Made by a program: the position numbers and the translations under genes
Notes under the pieces: model-generated
Database searches by the model: none
What the model saw: the letters and a program-made list of their open reading frames with translations, nothing else
What the model was told of the DNA's origin: nothing
In this document: in pieces, positions 14,946 through 22,761 of the stretch
Layout: each line of letters starts with the position of its first letter
Position numbering within the stretch: the first letter of the stretch is position 1
From: Candidatus Rokuibacteriota bacterium
Lineage (GTDB): Bacteria; Methylomirabilota; Methylomirabilia; Rokubacteriales; CSP1-6
DNA: 32,567 bases
Direction: 5' to 3'
NCBI GenBank assembly: GCA_003221515.1
Contig: QHSI01000104.1
Coordinates: 1-32,567, forward strand

Positions 14946-15805
14946 TTCCGACGTGGGTCGATCGAACGGAGTACCCGTTCGAGCCCCGCGCGCTGGACGC
15001 GGACGGGGGGCGGCTGAGCTACGTCGACGAGGGCGAGGGCGCGCCGATCGTGATGGTGCACGGCACGCCGACGTGGTCCTTCCTCTATCGCCACCTGATC
15101 AAGGGCCTGGCGCCGCGGTACCGGTGCGTGGCGCCCGACCACCTCGGCTTCGGCCTGAGCGAGCGCCCGGCCGCGTGGTCGTATCGTCCCGAGGACCAGG
15201 CGAAGAACCTGTCCCGGCTCGTCGACGCGCTCGGACTCAAGGACCTCACGCTCGTCGTCCACGATTTCGGCGGCCCCATCGGCCTCGCCTACGCCATCGA
15301 GCACCCGGAGAACGTGCGTCGCCTCGTGCTCTTCAACACGTGGATGTGGTCGTGTGCCGGCGACCCGCACATCGAGTGGTTCGCGCGGATCCTCGGCGGG
15401 CGGTTCGGGCGCTTTCTCTACGAGCGCCTCGGCTTCTCGGTGCGGGTGATGCTCCGGCACGCGATCGCCGACCGGCGGCGCTACACGTCGGCGGTCGACC
15501 GTCACTATCTGCGCGCGCTCGACGGCCACGCGACCTGGATCTACGCGCGCGAGCTCCTGGGCTCGAGCGCGTGGTATGACGATCTCTGGCGGCGTCGAGA
15601 CCGGATCGCGAGGACCCCGGCGCTGCTGATCTGGGGGATGAAGGACCCCGCCTTCGGCCGCTACCTCCCACGCTGGCGCGAGGTCTTCGAGCGCGCCGAG
15701 GTGGTCGAGCTGGCGGACTGCGGCCACGCGCCGCCGGAGGAGCGGGGGCCCGAAAGCCTGGCGCTCATCGCGCGGTTTCTCGAGCGGCAGGGAGGAGACC
15801 CATGA
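14942..15805 (+). CDS. Alpha/beta hydrolase, haloalkane-dehalogenase-like
   Basis: 287 residues from a TTG at 14942 that overlaps the preceding stop (TTGA). No better in-frame ATG or GTG fits the usual N-terminus. The fold is that of haloalkane dehalogenases and epoxide hydrolases: [16 protein letters not shown] (oxyanion region, about 38-53), [31 protein letters not shown] with nucleophile D108, [18 protein letters not shown] with acid D235, and [10 protein letters not shown] with base H262. An Asp nucleophile excludes ordinary esterases (Ser). True dehalogenases usually have Trp directly after the nucleophile and Asn or Trp elsewhere for halide; here it is F109, with T42 in the Asn position. 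The leaving group is therefore uncertain: halide, epoxide or C-C/CoA-type chemistry. Its place inside the mutase operon is striking. Confidence 0.85.
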   Translation: MIPTWVDRTEYPFEPRALDADGGRLSYVDEGEGAPIVMVHGTPTWSFLYRHLIKGLAPRYRCVAPDHLGFGLSERPAAWSYRPEDQAKNLSRLVDALGLKDLTLVVHDFGGPIGLAYAIEHPENVRRLVLFNTWMWSCAGDPHIEWFARILGGRFGRFLYERLGFSVRVMLRHAIADRRRYTSAVDRHYLRALDGHATWIYARELLGSSAWYDDLWRRRDRIARTPALLIWGMKDPAFGRYLPRWREVFERAEVVELADCGHAPPEERGPESLALIARFLERQGGDP

Positions 15806-17397
15806 AAGAGCTGAAAGCGAACGCCGGATTCCCGATCGAGCCCGTGTACGGGCCCGAGGATCTCGCCGGCGTCGACGTCGATCGCGACATCGGCCGTCCC
15901 GGCGAATACCCGTTCACCCGCGGCATCCACAAGCACATGTACCGGGACCGTGTCTGGACGATGCGGCAATATATCGGCTTCGGCACGCCGGTGGAGACGA
16001 ATGCCCGCTTCAAATACTTGATGGCGCATGGACAGGATGCCCTCAACGTTGCCTTCGATTTGCCAACCCAGCTCGGGCTCGACTCAGACGATCCGCGGTC
16101 CGAGGGCGAGGTCGGTCGGGTGGGTATGGCCATCGACACGCTGGCCGATATGGAGGACGCGTTCGCCGGGATCCCGCTGGATCGCGTCAGCGTCTCGCTC
16201 ACGATCAACGGGATGGCGGCGCCGATCACCGCGATGTACTACGCGGTCGCCGAGAAGCAGGGCGCCGCGGCCGATCGCGTGGTGACGACGCCGCAGAACG
16301 ACATCCTGAAGGAGTTCGTCGCGCGCGGCACGTGGGTCTACCCGGTCGATCCGTCGCTGCGGCTGGTCGGCGACCTGATCGAGTTCTCGGCTCGCCACTA
16401 CCCGCGGGCGAACCCGGTGTCGGTGTGCGGCTACCACATCCGCGAGGCCGGCTGCACGACCGCGCAGGAGATGGCGTACGGCCTCGCGATCGCCGCGGCC
16501 TACGTCGAGCTGATGCTCGCGCGCGGGATCGCCGTGGACGACTTCGCGCCGCGGATCTCGTTCAACTTCACCGCGTGGGGCAAGATCTTCGAGGAGGTCG
16601 CGAAGTTTCGCGCCGGGCGGCGGCTCTACGCGCGCATGCTCCGCGAGCGCTTCAAGGCCGCGAATCCCAAGTCGTGGATGTTCCGGAGCCTCATCGGCGG
16701 CGGCGGCTCGGCGTTCACCGTCCAGGAGCCGGAGAACAACATCGTGCGCGGCGCCTACATCGCGCTGGCCTCGGCGCTGGCGGGCGCGCAGACGATGGCG
16801 CTGCCGACCTACGACGAGGCCTATACGATCCCGTCGCCGAAGGCGCAGCTGATCGCGCTGCGCACGATGCAGATCTGCGCCGAGGAGTCGGGCGCCGCCG
16901 ACACGGTCGATCCGCTGGCCGGCTCCTACTACGTGGAGGCGCTCACCAACGCGATGGAGAAGCAGATCGCGACGGAGCTGGCCCACGTCGAGCGGATGGG
17001 CGGCATCGTCGAGGCAATCAGGAGCGGAGCGATCCAGGCCGAGGTCGCGCGTCAGGCCTATCTCTTCGAGCAGCGGATCGCCTCCGGCGAGATCCCGAAG
17101 GTCGCCGTCAACTGCCACGTCGGTGACAAGCCGGCCGAGGCCGACCGCGAGATCGAGCTCTATTCCTTCGACGCGAAAGTGGCCGAGGCGCAGCTGGCGC
17201 GGCTCGAGCGGACCCGGGCGGGGCGTGACGGTCGCGCGGTCCACGCGGCGCTGGGCCGCCTCCGGGACGAGGCGCGGGGTGGCGGGAACCTCATGTACCC
17301 GATCATGGACGCGGTGAAGGCGTACGCGACCCTCGGCGAGATCGCGCGGGCCATGAGGGACGTCTTCGGCGAGCACAAGGAAGCCGTGAAGCTCTGA
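15802..17397 (+). CDS. Methylmalonyl-CoA mutase-type catalytic subunit (large, split form)
   Basis: 531 residues with GGGAGGAG before the ATG. It is the TIM-barrel acyl-CoA subunit of a B12 mutase with no C-terminal B12 domain; that domain is the separate gene at 14565. Specificity residues are readable. Y57 is in TMRQYIGFGT, where isobutyryl-CoA mutase has Phe and 2-hydroxyisobutyryl-CoA mutase has Ile. R175 is in QNDILKEFVARGT, where both of those have Gln and methylmalonyl-CoA mutase uses Arg for the substrate carboxylate. Q165 and H212 (CGYHIREAG) are conserved catalytic residues. This favours methylmalonyl-CoA/succinyl-CoA or another dicarboxylic acyl-CoA pair. No MeaB/ArgK chaperone or epimerase gene is in the window. 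The usual FTAWGKIFEEVAKFRA and GGGGSAFTVQEPENNIVRG segments are intact. Confidence 0.93.
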   Translation: MKELKANAGFPIEPVYGPEDLAGVDVDRDIGRPGEYPFTRGIHKHMYRDRVWTMRQYIGFGTPVETNARFKYLMAHGQDALNVAFDLPTQLGLDSDDPRSEGEVGRVGMAIDTLADMEDAFAGIPLDRVSVSLTINGMAAPITAMYYAVAEKQGAAADRVVTTPQNDILKEFVARGTWVYPVDPSLRLVGDLIEFSARHYPRANPVSVCGYHIREAGCTTAQEMAYGLAIAAAYVELMLARGIAVDDFAPRISFNFTAWGKIFEEVAKFRAGRRLYARMLRERFKAANPKSWMFRSLIGGGGSAFTVQEPENNIVRGAYIALASALAGAQTMALPTYDEAYTIPSPKAQLIALRTMQICAEESGAADTVDPLAGSYYVEALTNAMEKQIATELAHVERMGGIVEAIRSGAIQAEVARQAYLFEQRIASGEIPKVAVNCHVGDKPAEADREIELYSFDAKVAEAQLARLERTRAGRDGRAVHAALGRLRDEARGGGNLMYPIMDAVKAYATLGEIARAMRDVFGEHKEAVKL

Positions 17398-17399
17398 CG

Positions 17400-19664
17400 A
17401 TGGCCGGAGGCTTCGACGTCGTCGGCAAGTCCACCCCCAAGCTGGACGGTCCGGACAAGGTCACGGGACGGACGTGCTACCTCCACGACCTGGAGCTGCC
17501 GCGCCTGGCCCACGGCAAGATCTTGCGAACGCGGCTGCCGCACGCGCGGATCGTGAGCATCGACACCAGCCGCGCGCGCGTCCTGCCCGGCGTGCTGGCG
17601 GTGCTGACCGGCGCCGACGTGGAGCCGCGGCCCTTCGGCTTCGCCAAGGACCAGGTCGCCCTCAAGCGCGGCAAGGTCCGCTGCATCCGCGACGAGGTCG
17701 CCGCCGTCGCGGCCGCGACGGCGACGATCGCGGAGGAAGCGCTGGCGCTGATCCAGGTCGAGTACGAGGAGCTGCCGGCGGTGTTCGATCCGCTGGCGGC
17801 GCTGGAGCCGGGCGCGCCGCTCGTGCACGACGAGCGGTCGACGAACCTCCACGACCTCCGCTACCGCTTCAACCACGGCGACGTCGAGGGCGCGCTGGCC
17901 GCCGCCGCCGCCGTCGTCGAGGACACGTACCGGCTGAACTTCGTCACGCCGGCGTGCCTGGGCACGATGGTCGCCGTCGCCGACTGGGATCCCGCCGGCA
18001 ACCTCACGATGTGGTCGACGACGCAGGTGCCGTTTCTCTACCAGCGCGATCTGTCGGAGGCCCTGGGGATCGGCGGCGACCGCGTGCGAGTGATGCAGCC
18101 GCCGGTCGGCGGCAACTTCGGCCGCGGCCTCGACATCTACCCGATCGACGTCATCGCGGCGCTGCTCGCACGCGTGGCGCGGCGTCCGGTGAAGATCGAG
18201 TTCGACCGTCTCGAGGAGTTCATCGCCTGTCCCACCCGCGAGCCCTGCACGATCCGGCTGCGTACCGCCGCCGACCGCGACGGCCGCCTGCTCGCGCGCG
18301 ACGCGCACGTGACGATCGACGGGGGGGCCTACACGTCGTGGGGCTCGACCACGCCGTACGTGATGCTCTCCACGGTCGCCGGGCTCTACCGGGTGCCGAA
18401 CGTGCGCTTCGACACCACGATCGTCTACACCAACAACCCCTACTCCGGATCGATGCGCGGCTACGGCAACCCCGAGTCGACCTTCGCGGTCGAGTCGCAG
18501 ATGGACGATCTGGCCGACCAGCTCGGGATCGATCGCCTCGAGCTGCGGCGGCGCAATCTGTCGAAGCCCGGCGACGTCAATCCACAGCAGTTCGTGCTCA
18601 CGTCGTTCGCGATGGGCGAATGCCTCGACGCCGTCGCCGACGAGATCCGGAGGGACCCGCCGCCACCGCGGCCGGGCCAGAAGCGCGGCGTGGGCTACGC
18701 CGGGATGTTCCACGTCGGCGGCGGCGCGCGGATCTACCGATCGGACGGGTGCGGCGCGATCGTGAAGCTCGACGACTTCGGCAAGGTCACTCTGATCACC
18801 GGCGCCAGCGAGATCGGCCAGGGCTCGGAGACGGTGCTCGCGATGATCGTCGCCGAGGCGCTCGGCGTGCCGCTCGAGCGCGTCGACGTCGTCAACTCCG
18901 ACACGAGCGTGCGCCCGTGGGACGTCGGGACGCACGCCAGCCGGACCACCTTCGTCGCCGGCAACGCCGCGAGGCTTGCGGCGGAGAAAGTGCGAGCCCA
19001 GCTCTTGGCGATCGCCGAGGGGCAGCTCGAGGAGCCCGCGGCCGCCCTGGATGTCAAGGGCGGCTGGGTCGTCGTGAAGCGCGATCCCCGGCGCCGGCTC
19101 CCGTACGAGGCCGTCGCCCGGGCCGGCCACTTCCGCGACGGCGGCCGCGTGCTGGTGGCCGAGGCGTTCTACGATCCGCCGACGGCCATGCTCGACAAGG
19201 ACCTTCAGGGCAACGTGTCGGCCGCCTACACGTCGGCCTTCCAGGCGGCGCTGGTCGACGTCGATCCGGAGACCGGCCGCGTCACCGTGCGCAAGGTCGT
19301 CTCCGCCCACGACGTGGGCCGCGCGCTCAACCCCGCCGCCGCGGAAGGCCAGGTGCACGGCGGGATCCACATGGGGCTCGGCTACGCGCTTTCGGAGAGG
19401 CTCGTGGTCGAGCAGGGGCAGGTGGTGAGCCAGACGTTCATGGACTACGCGTTGTTCAAAGCGGACGACATGCCCGATATCGTCGTGCGGCTGATCGAGT
19501 CGATCGACGCCGAGGGACCGTTCGGCGCCAAGGGCCTCGGCGAGTCCGGCGTGATTCCCGTCGCCGCGGCGGTGCGCAACGCGATCAAGGACGCGATCGG
19601 CGTGCGCTTCCACGAGCTGCCGCTCACGCCCGAGCGGGTGCACGCCGCCCTGGGGGCCGCGTGA
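17400..19664 (+). CDS. Xanthine dehydrogenase-family molybdopterin-binding (large) subunit
   Basis: 754 residues, the normal size of CoxL/HcrA-type catalytic subunits. These hydroxylate carbon centres next to N or in aromatic/heterocyclic rings, or act on aldehydes, with oxygen from water. The N-terminal hammerhead domain begins VVGKSTPKLDGPDKVTGRT. Later motifs are QPPVGGNFGRGLDIYPID, SGSMRGYGNPESTFAVE (moco-binding), TGASEIGQGSETVLAMI, VGTHASRTTFVAGNAA and FGAKGLGESGVIP, in which E715 is the invariant base. CoxL's CSFR loop is absent, so this is not a form-I CO dehydrogenase. No [2Fe-2S] or FAD subunit gene is adjacent and neither domain is fused. Instead a cytochrome b gene overlaps its stop by 4 bases, suggesting electrons go to the quinone pool. 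The substrate is unknown. Confidence 0.9.
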   Translation: MAGGFDVVGKSTPKLDGPDKVTGRTCYLHDLELPRLAHGKILRTRLPHARIVSIDTSRARVLPGVLAVLTGADVEPRPFGFAKDQVALKRGKVRCIRDEVAAVAAATATIAEEALALIQVEYEELPAVFDPLAALEPGAPLVHDERSTNLHDLRYRFNHGDVEGALAAAAAVVEDTYRLNFVTPACLGTMVAVADWDPAGNLTMWSTTQVPFLYQRDLSEALGIGGDRVRVMQPPVGGNFGRGLDIYPIDVIAALLARVARRPVKIEFDRLEEFIACPTREPCTIRLRTAADRDGRLLARDAHVTIDGGAYTSWGSTTPYVMLSTVAGLYRVPNVRFDTTIVYTNNPYSGSMRGYGNPESTFAVESQMDDLADQLGIDRLELRRRNLSKPGDVNPQQFVLTSFAMGECLDAVADEIRRDPPPPRPGQKRGVGYAGMFHVGGGARIYRSDGCGAIVKLDDFGKVTLITGASEIGQGSETVLAMIVAEALGVPLERVDVVNSDTSVRPWDVGTHASRTTFVAGNAARLAAEKVRAQLLAIAEGQLEEPAAALDVKGGWVVVKRDPRRRLPYEAVARAGHFRDGGRVLVAEAFYDPPTAMLDKDLQGNVSAAYTSAFQAALVDVDPETGRVTVRKVVSAHDVGRALNPAAAEGQVHGGIHMGLGYALSERLVVEQGQVVSQTFMDYALFKADDMPDIVVRLIESIDAEGPFGAKGLGESGVIPVAAAVRNAIKDAIGVRFHELPLTPERVHAALGAA

Positions 19665-20287
19665 GCGCCGGCGTGGAGCGGTTCACGGTCAGCGAGCGCG
19701 CGCTCCACTGGGCGCTCGCCCTCGGTTATCTCCTGCTGCTGGCGAGCGGGCTTCCGCTGATGATGCCCGCGCTGCAGGGCGGGATCCGCGGGTACAGCCT
19801 TCTGATCGGCGAGCGGCTGCACATCGCCTGCGCCATCTTCTGGGTGCTGACGATGATCGCGACGTTGGCGCTCGGCGACCGCCGCCGCGTCAAGCGCACG
19901 CTCGAAGAGCTCGCGCGGCTCGAGCCGAGCGACCGGCGGTGGCTGCGGAGCTTCCCGCGCTGGCTCGTGGCGGGGCCGCGGGAGCGCGCCCGGCTCGACC
20001 GCGACGTCGGCCGCTTCAACGCCGGCCAGAAGGTCAACGCGCTGTTCACGCTGGTGACCGCGTCGCTGCTGCTGGCGACCGGCGTCGCGCTGTGGCCCTT
20101 CGGCATCGATGGCATCGTGCGCGACGTGCACCGCTGGCTCACGCTCCTCGTGCTGATCCCGATCGCCGGCCACGTGTATCTGGCGGCCGTCCATCCTTCG
20201 ACGCGGCACGCGTTGAAGGGAATGCTCGATGGACGGGTGGATCGCGAGTGGGCCGCCTCGCACCATCCGCGATGGGAGGCGAAATGA
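19661..20287 (+). CDS. Cytochrome b subunit, formate-dehydrogenase gamma-like
   Basis: 208 residues from a GTG overlapping the previous stop. There are four hydrophobic segments, about 17-36, 54-71, 124-146 and 158-178. The four heme-ligand positions are all present: H16 (RALHWALALGY), H54 (GERLHIACAIF), H157 (RDVHRWLTLLV) and H171 (IAGHVYLAAVHP). In spacing they closely match the ligands of E. coli FdnI. The signatures RFNAGQKVNALFTL and the terminal SHHPRWEAK are also those of FDH gamma subunits. It should anchor an oxidoreductase and pass electrons to quinone. Family members normally serve formate dehydrogenases or hydrogenases; here the only redox enzyme beside it is the xanthine-dehydrogenase-type Mo subunit. 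The FDH alpha and beta genes are absent. Confidence 0.88.
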   Translation: MSAGVERFTVSERALHWALALGYLLLLASGLPLMMPALQGGIRGYSLLIGERLHIACAIFWVLTMIATLALGDRRRVKRTLEELARLEPSDRRWLRSFPRWLVAGPRERARLDRDVGRFNAGQKVNALFTLVTASLLLATGVALWPFGIDGIVRDVHRWLTLLVLIPIAGHVYLAAVHPSTRHALKGMLDGRVDREWAASHHPRWEAK

Positions 20288-21477
20288 AGCTCTTCGACGG
20301 CATTCGCGTCCTCGACCTCTCGCGTATGCTCGCGGGACCGTACGGCTCGATGTTGCTCGCCGACCAGGGCGCCGAGGTGATCAAGATCGAGGATCCGGAT
20401 GGCGGCGACCCGATGCGGAGCATGGGCCCGCCGTTCCTGCCCGACGGCGAGTCGGCGTACTTCCTGGCGATCAATCGCAACAAGAAATCGCTCGCGCTCG
20501 ACCTCCACCGCGAGCGCGGCCGCGAGGTGTTCTACGAGCTCGTCCGTCAGGCGGACGTGGTCTGGGAAAATTTCCGCCCCGGCATCATGGAGCGCCTGGG
20601 CCTCGCGTACTCGAAGCTCTGGTCGCTCAACCAGCGGATCATCGTCTGCTCGATCTCCGCCTACGGCCAGGAGGGACCGTACCGCGACTGGCCCGCGTTC
20701 GACCTCGCGCTGCAGGCGATGGGCGGCGCCATGTCCGTCACTGGCGAGCCCAACGGGCGCCCGGTCCGCATGGGCTTGCCGATGGCCGACCTGGCCGGCG
20801 GGATGTTCGGTGCCTTCGCGGTCGCCGGCGCGCTCTTCCGCCGCGAGCGCACGGGCGAGGGCGGCCAGATCGATCTGTCGCTCCTCGACTGCCAGGTCTC
20901 GCTGCTCACGTACATCGCGCAGTACTTCTGGACCAACGGCCGGGTCCCCGTTCCGATGGGCTCGGGCCACGCCTCGGTGGTCCCGTACCAGGCGCTGCCG
21001 ACGCGTGACGGCCACCTGATCGTCGCGATCTTCGCGGAGAAGTTCTGGGGCGCGTTCTGCCGCGCGGTCGACCATCCGGAATGGGAGCGCGACATGCGCT
21101 TCGCGAAGAATCGCGATCGCGTCGTCCACCGCGAGATCCTGATGCCGCTGGTCGAGGCCGCGTTCCGCACGCGGACGACGAAGGACTGGCTCGAGCGGCT
21201 CCAGGCTCTCAACGTTCCGGCCACGCCGATCCAGAGCGTCGACCGCGTGCTCGGCGATCCCCAGGTGACCCAGCGCAGCATGGTCGTGGAGATGTCCCAT
21301 CCGCTCCACGGCAAGACGCGTACGCTCGGGACGCCGGTCAAGCTGGACGGCGCGATGGGTCTCGACGTGACGCCGCCGCCCCGGCTCGGCGAGCACACGG
21401 ACCAGATCCTCTCCCAGATACTCAAGTACTCGAACGTGAAGATCGCCGAGCTCCGAGCGACCGGCGCCATCGCGTGA
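20284..21477 (+). CDS. CaiB/BaiF family CoA-transferase, copy 1
   Basis: 397 residues, the standard family-III length. The enzyme moves CoA between a donor thioester and a carboxylic acid without ATP, through an Asp-bound anhydride. Motifs are FDGIRVLDLSRMLAGPYGSM at the N-terminus (4-23), GAEVIKIEDPDGGDPMR, NRNKKSLALDL, ADVVWENFRPGIMERLGL, ISAYGQEGPYRDWPAFDL and MGLPMADLAGGMFGA with catalytic D169. It lies between the cytochrome b (ATGA overlap) and an octopine-dehydrogenase-family gene. It would activate an imported acid, or the product of the Mo hydroxylase, for beta-oxidation. The acid is not deducible. Confidence 0.92.
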   Translation: MKLFDGIRVLDLSRMLAGPYGSMLLADQGAEVIKIEDPDGGDPMRSMGPPFLPDGESAYFLAINRNKKSLALDLHRERGREVFYELVRQADVVWENFRPGIMERLGLAYSKLWSLNQRIIVCSISAYGQEGPYRDWPAFDLALQAMGGAMSVTGEPNGRPVRMGLPMADLAGGMFGAFAVAGALFRRERTGEGGQIDLSLLDCQVSLLTYIAQYFWTNGRVPVPMGSGHASVVPYQALPTRDGHLIVAIFAEKFWGAFCRAVDHPEWERDMRFAKNRDRVVHREILMPLVEAAFRTRTTKDWLERLQALNVPATPIQSVDRVLGDPQVTQRSMVVEMSHPLHGKTRTLGTPVKLDGAMGLDVTPPPRLGEHTDQILSQILKYSNVKIAELRATGAIA

Positions 21478-21490
21478 GCCGCGCCGGCGT

Positions 21491-22600
21491 ATGAACGTCG
21501 CCGTGCTCGGCGGGGGCAACGGCGGGTTCGCGACCGCCGCGGACCTGGCGCTGGCCGGCCACCGCGTGCGCCTCTGGAGCCGCTCGGCGTCGGCGCTGGG
21601 CCCGCTGGCCGGCGAGCCCGCGCTCACGCTCGTCGCCGAGGGGCGGCAGGGGCGCGCGCGCCTCGAGCGCGCCACGACCGAGATCGCCGTCGCCGTCGCC
21701 GGCGCCGAGGTCGTGATCGTGCCGCTTCCCGCGACGGGCCACGCGGACCTGGCCGAGCGCCTGGCGCCGCACGTGAACGAGGGGCAGACCATCCTGCTCA
21801 CGCCGGGCACGCTCGGCAGCTACGCGATGGCGCGCGACCTCGCCCGCGCCGGCGGCGCGCGCCCCTACGCGATCGCCGAGACGGGCACGCTGCCGTACCT
21901 GGCGCGCAAGACCGGCGCCGCGACCGTGTCGGCGCCGGTGCGGGCTGCGAACCTGCCCCTCGGCGTCTTCCCGGCCTCGCGCAGCGAGCCGACCGTCGCG
22001 CGGATCGCCGAGCTCTTCCCGGCCGTGCGGCCGTGCGTCGACGCGCTCGACGTCGCGCTGACGAACGCGGGCCCGGTGATCCATCCGCCGCTGGTCCTCC
22101 TGAACGCCGGCTCCATCGACGGCGGGCGCTTCGACGTTCATGCTGCGGGGACGACACCGAACGTGCGGCGACTGATCGACGCGGTCGACGCCGAGCGCGT
22201 CGCGATGCGCGAAGGCTGGGGGTATCCCGCGCCGCACTACGAGGTCGCCACGTACTACGACGAGGCGCGCGGCGCCGCGGGACTCTACGGCGCGGGCGCC
22301 AAAGCCAAGCTCGTCGCCAGCGGTCTCTGGAGCGAGGTCCTCACGCTCGAACACCGGTACGTGACCGAGGACGTGGTGCTCGGTCTCTCGCTCCTCGAGT
22401 CCGCCGGCCGCACGGCGGGCGTCGACACCCCGGCGGTCACGGGGCTGCTGATGATCTTTCGCGTCCTCCTCGGCCAGACGCTGTCCGGCCACGGTCGCGC
22501 GCTCGAGCACCTGGCACTCGGGGACTACAGCCGGCGCGAGATCCGCGCGTTCCTGCGCGAGGGCTGGGAGTCGCCCTTGTGGGGCAAGGTGCTCCGGTGA
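21491..22600 (+). CDS. NAD/NADP octopine/nopaline dehydrogenase family protein
   Basis: 369 residues. The N-terminal Rossmann domain starts MNVAVLGGGNGGFATAADLA with the unusual glycine-rich GGGNGG loop shared by opine dehydrogenases. The C-terminal Octopine_DH domain follows, with NAGPVIHPPLVLLNAGSI (about 192-209); H198 corresponds to the catalytic His of octopine and N-(1-D-carboxylethyl)-norvaline dehydrogenases. Family enzymes reversibly couple an amino acid and a 2-oxo acid by reductive amination, but many bacterial members have unknown substrates. Here it may release an amino acid or keto acid from a secondary-amine nutrient before CoA activation. There is no strong ribosome-binding site. 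It starts 13 bases after the CaiB stop. Confidence 0.85.
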   Translation: MNVAVLGGGNGGFATAADLALAGHRVRLWSRSASALGPLAGEPALTLVAEGRQGRARLERATTEIAVAVAGAEVVIVPLPATGHADLAERLAPHVNEGQTILLTPGTLGSYAMARDLARAGGARPYAIAETGTLPYLARKTGAATVSAPVRAANLPLGVFPASRSEPTVARIAELFPAVRPCVDALDVALTNAGPVIHPPLVLLNAGSIDGGRFDVHAAGTTPNVRRLIDAVDAERVAMREGWGYPAPHYEVATYYDEARGAAGLYGAGAKAKLVASGLWSEVLTLEHRYVTEDVVLGLSLLESAGRTAGVDTPAVTGLLMIFRVLLGQTLSGHGRALEHLALGDYSRREIRAFLREGWESPLWGKVLR

Positions 22601-22747
22601 GCGCGCCGGGGGCCGCTCATCTTCGGCGCCATCCTGATTGTGTCCATGCTCTTCATGCCCGGTGGTATCGCGAGCGCTCTGCGGAAGCTTGCAGTCGCCG
22701 GCGCGGCGGGCCAGCCACGAACCGGGCCGCCTACGGCGAGCCTCTGA
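22601..22747 (+). pseudogene. C-terminal remnant of a LivM-type ABC permease
   Basis: Directly after the stop of the previous gene the frame stays open for 48 codons but has no start codon. It reads GPLIFGAILIVSMLFMPGGI, then ASALRKL and a Pro/Ala-rich tail. A last membrane helix followed by F-x-P-G-G-I/L is the typical end of LivM branched-chain amino acid permeases. With the LivG stub at 23926 it brackets an intact solute-binding protein gene, implying that a former liv cassette lost its permease and ATPase genes. Confidence 0.62.
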
Positions 22748-22761
22748 CAAGGAGACGATCC

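Noticed and set aside
17160-19643. Minus-strand open frame of about 827 codons
   Set aside because: Antisense to the mutase 3' end and the Mo subunit. The composition is that of a mirror frame and no motif is visible.
17400-19664. Aerobic CO dehydrogenase CoxL
   Set aside because: The form-I active-site loop with Cys (CSFR) is not present, and no CoxS, CoxM or CoxDEF genes are nearby. Only a general XDH-family assignment is supported.
17474-20287. Plus-strand open frame of about 937 codons ending with the cytochrome b stop
   Set aside because: Only its last 208 codons (from the GTG at 19661) are real. The upstream part is out of frame with the Mo subunit and is Arg/Ala/Gly noise, so this is not a fusion protein.
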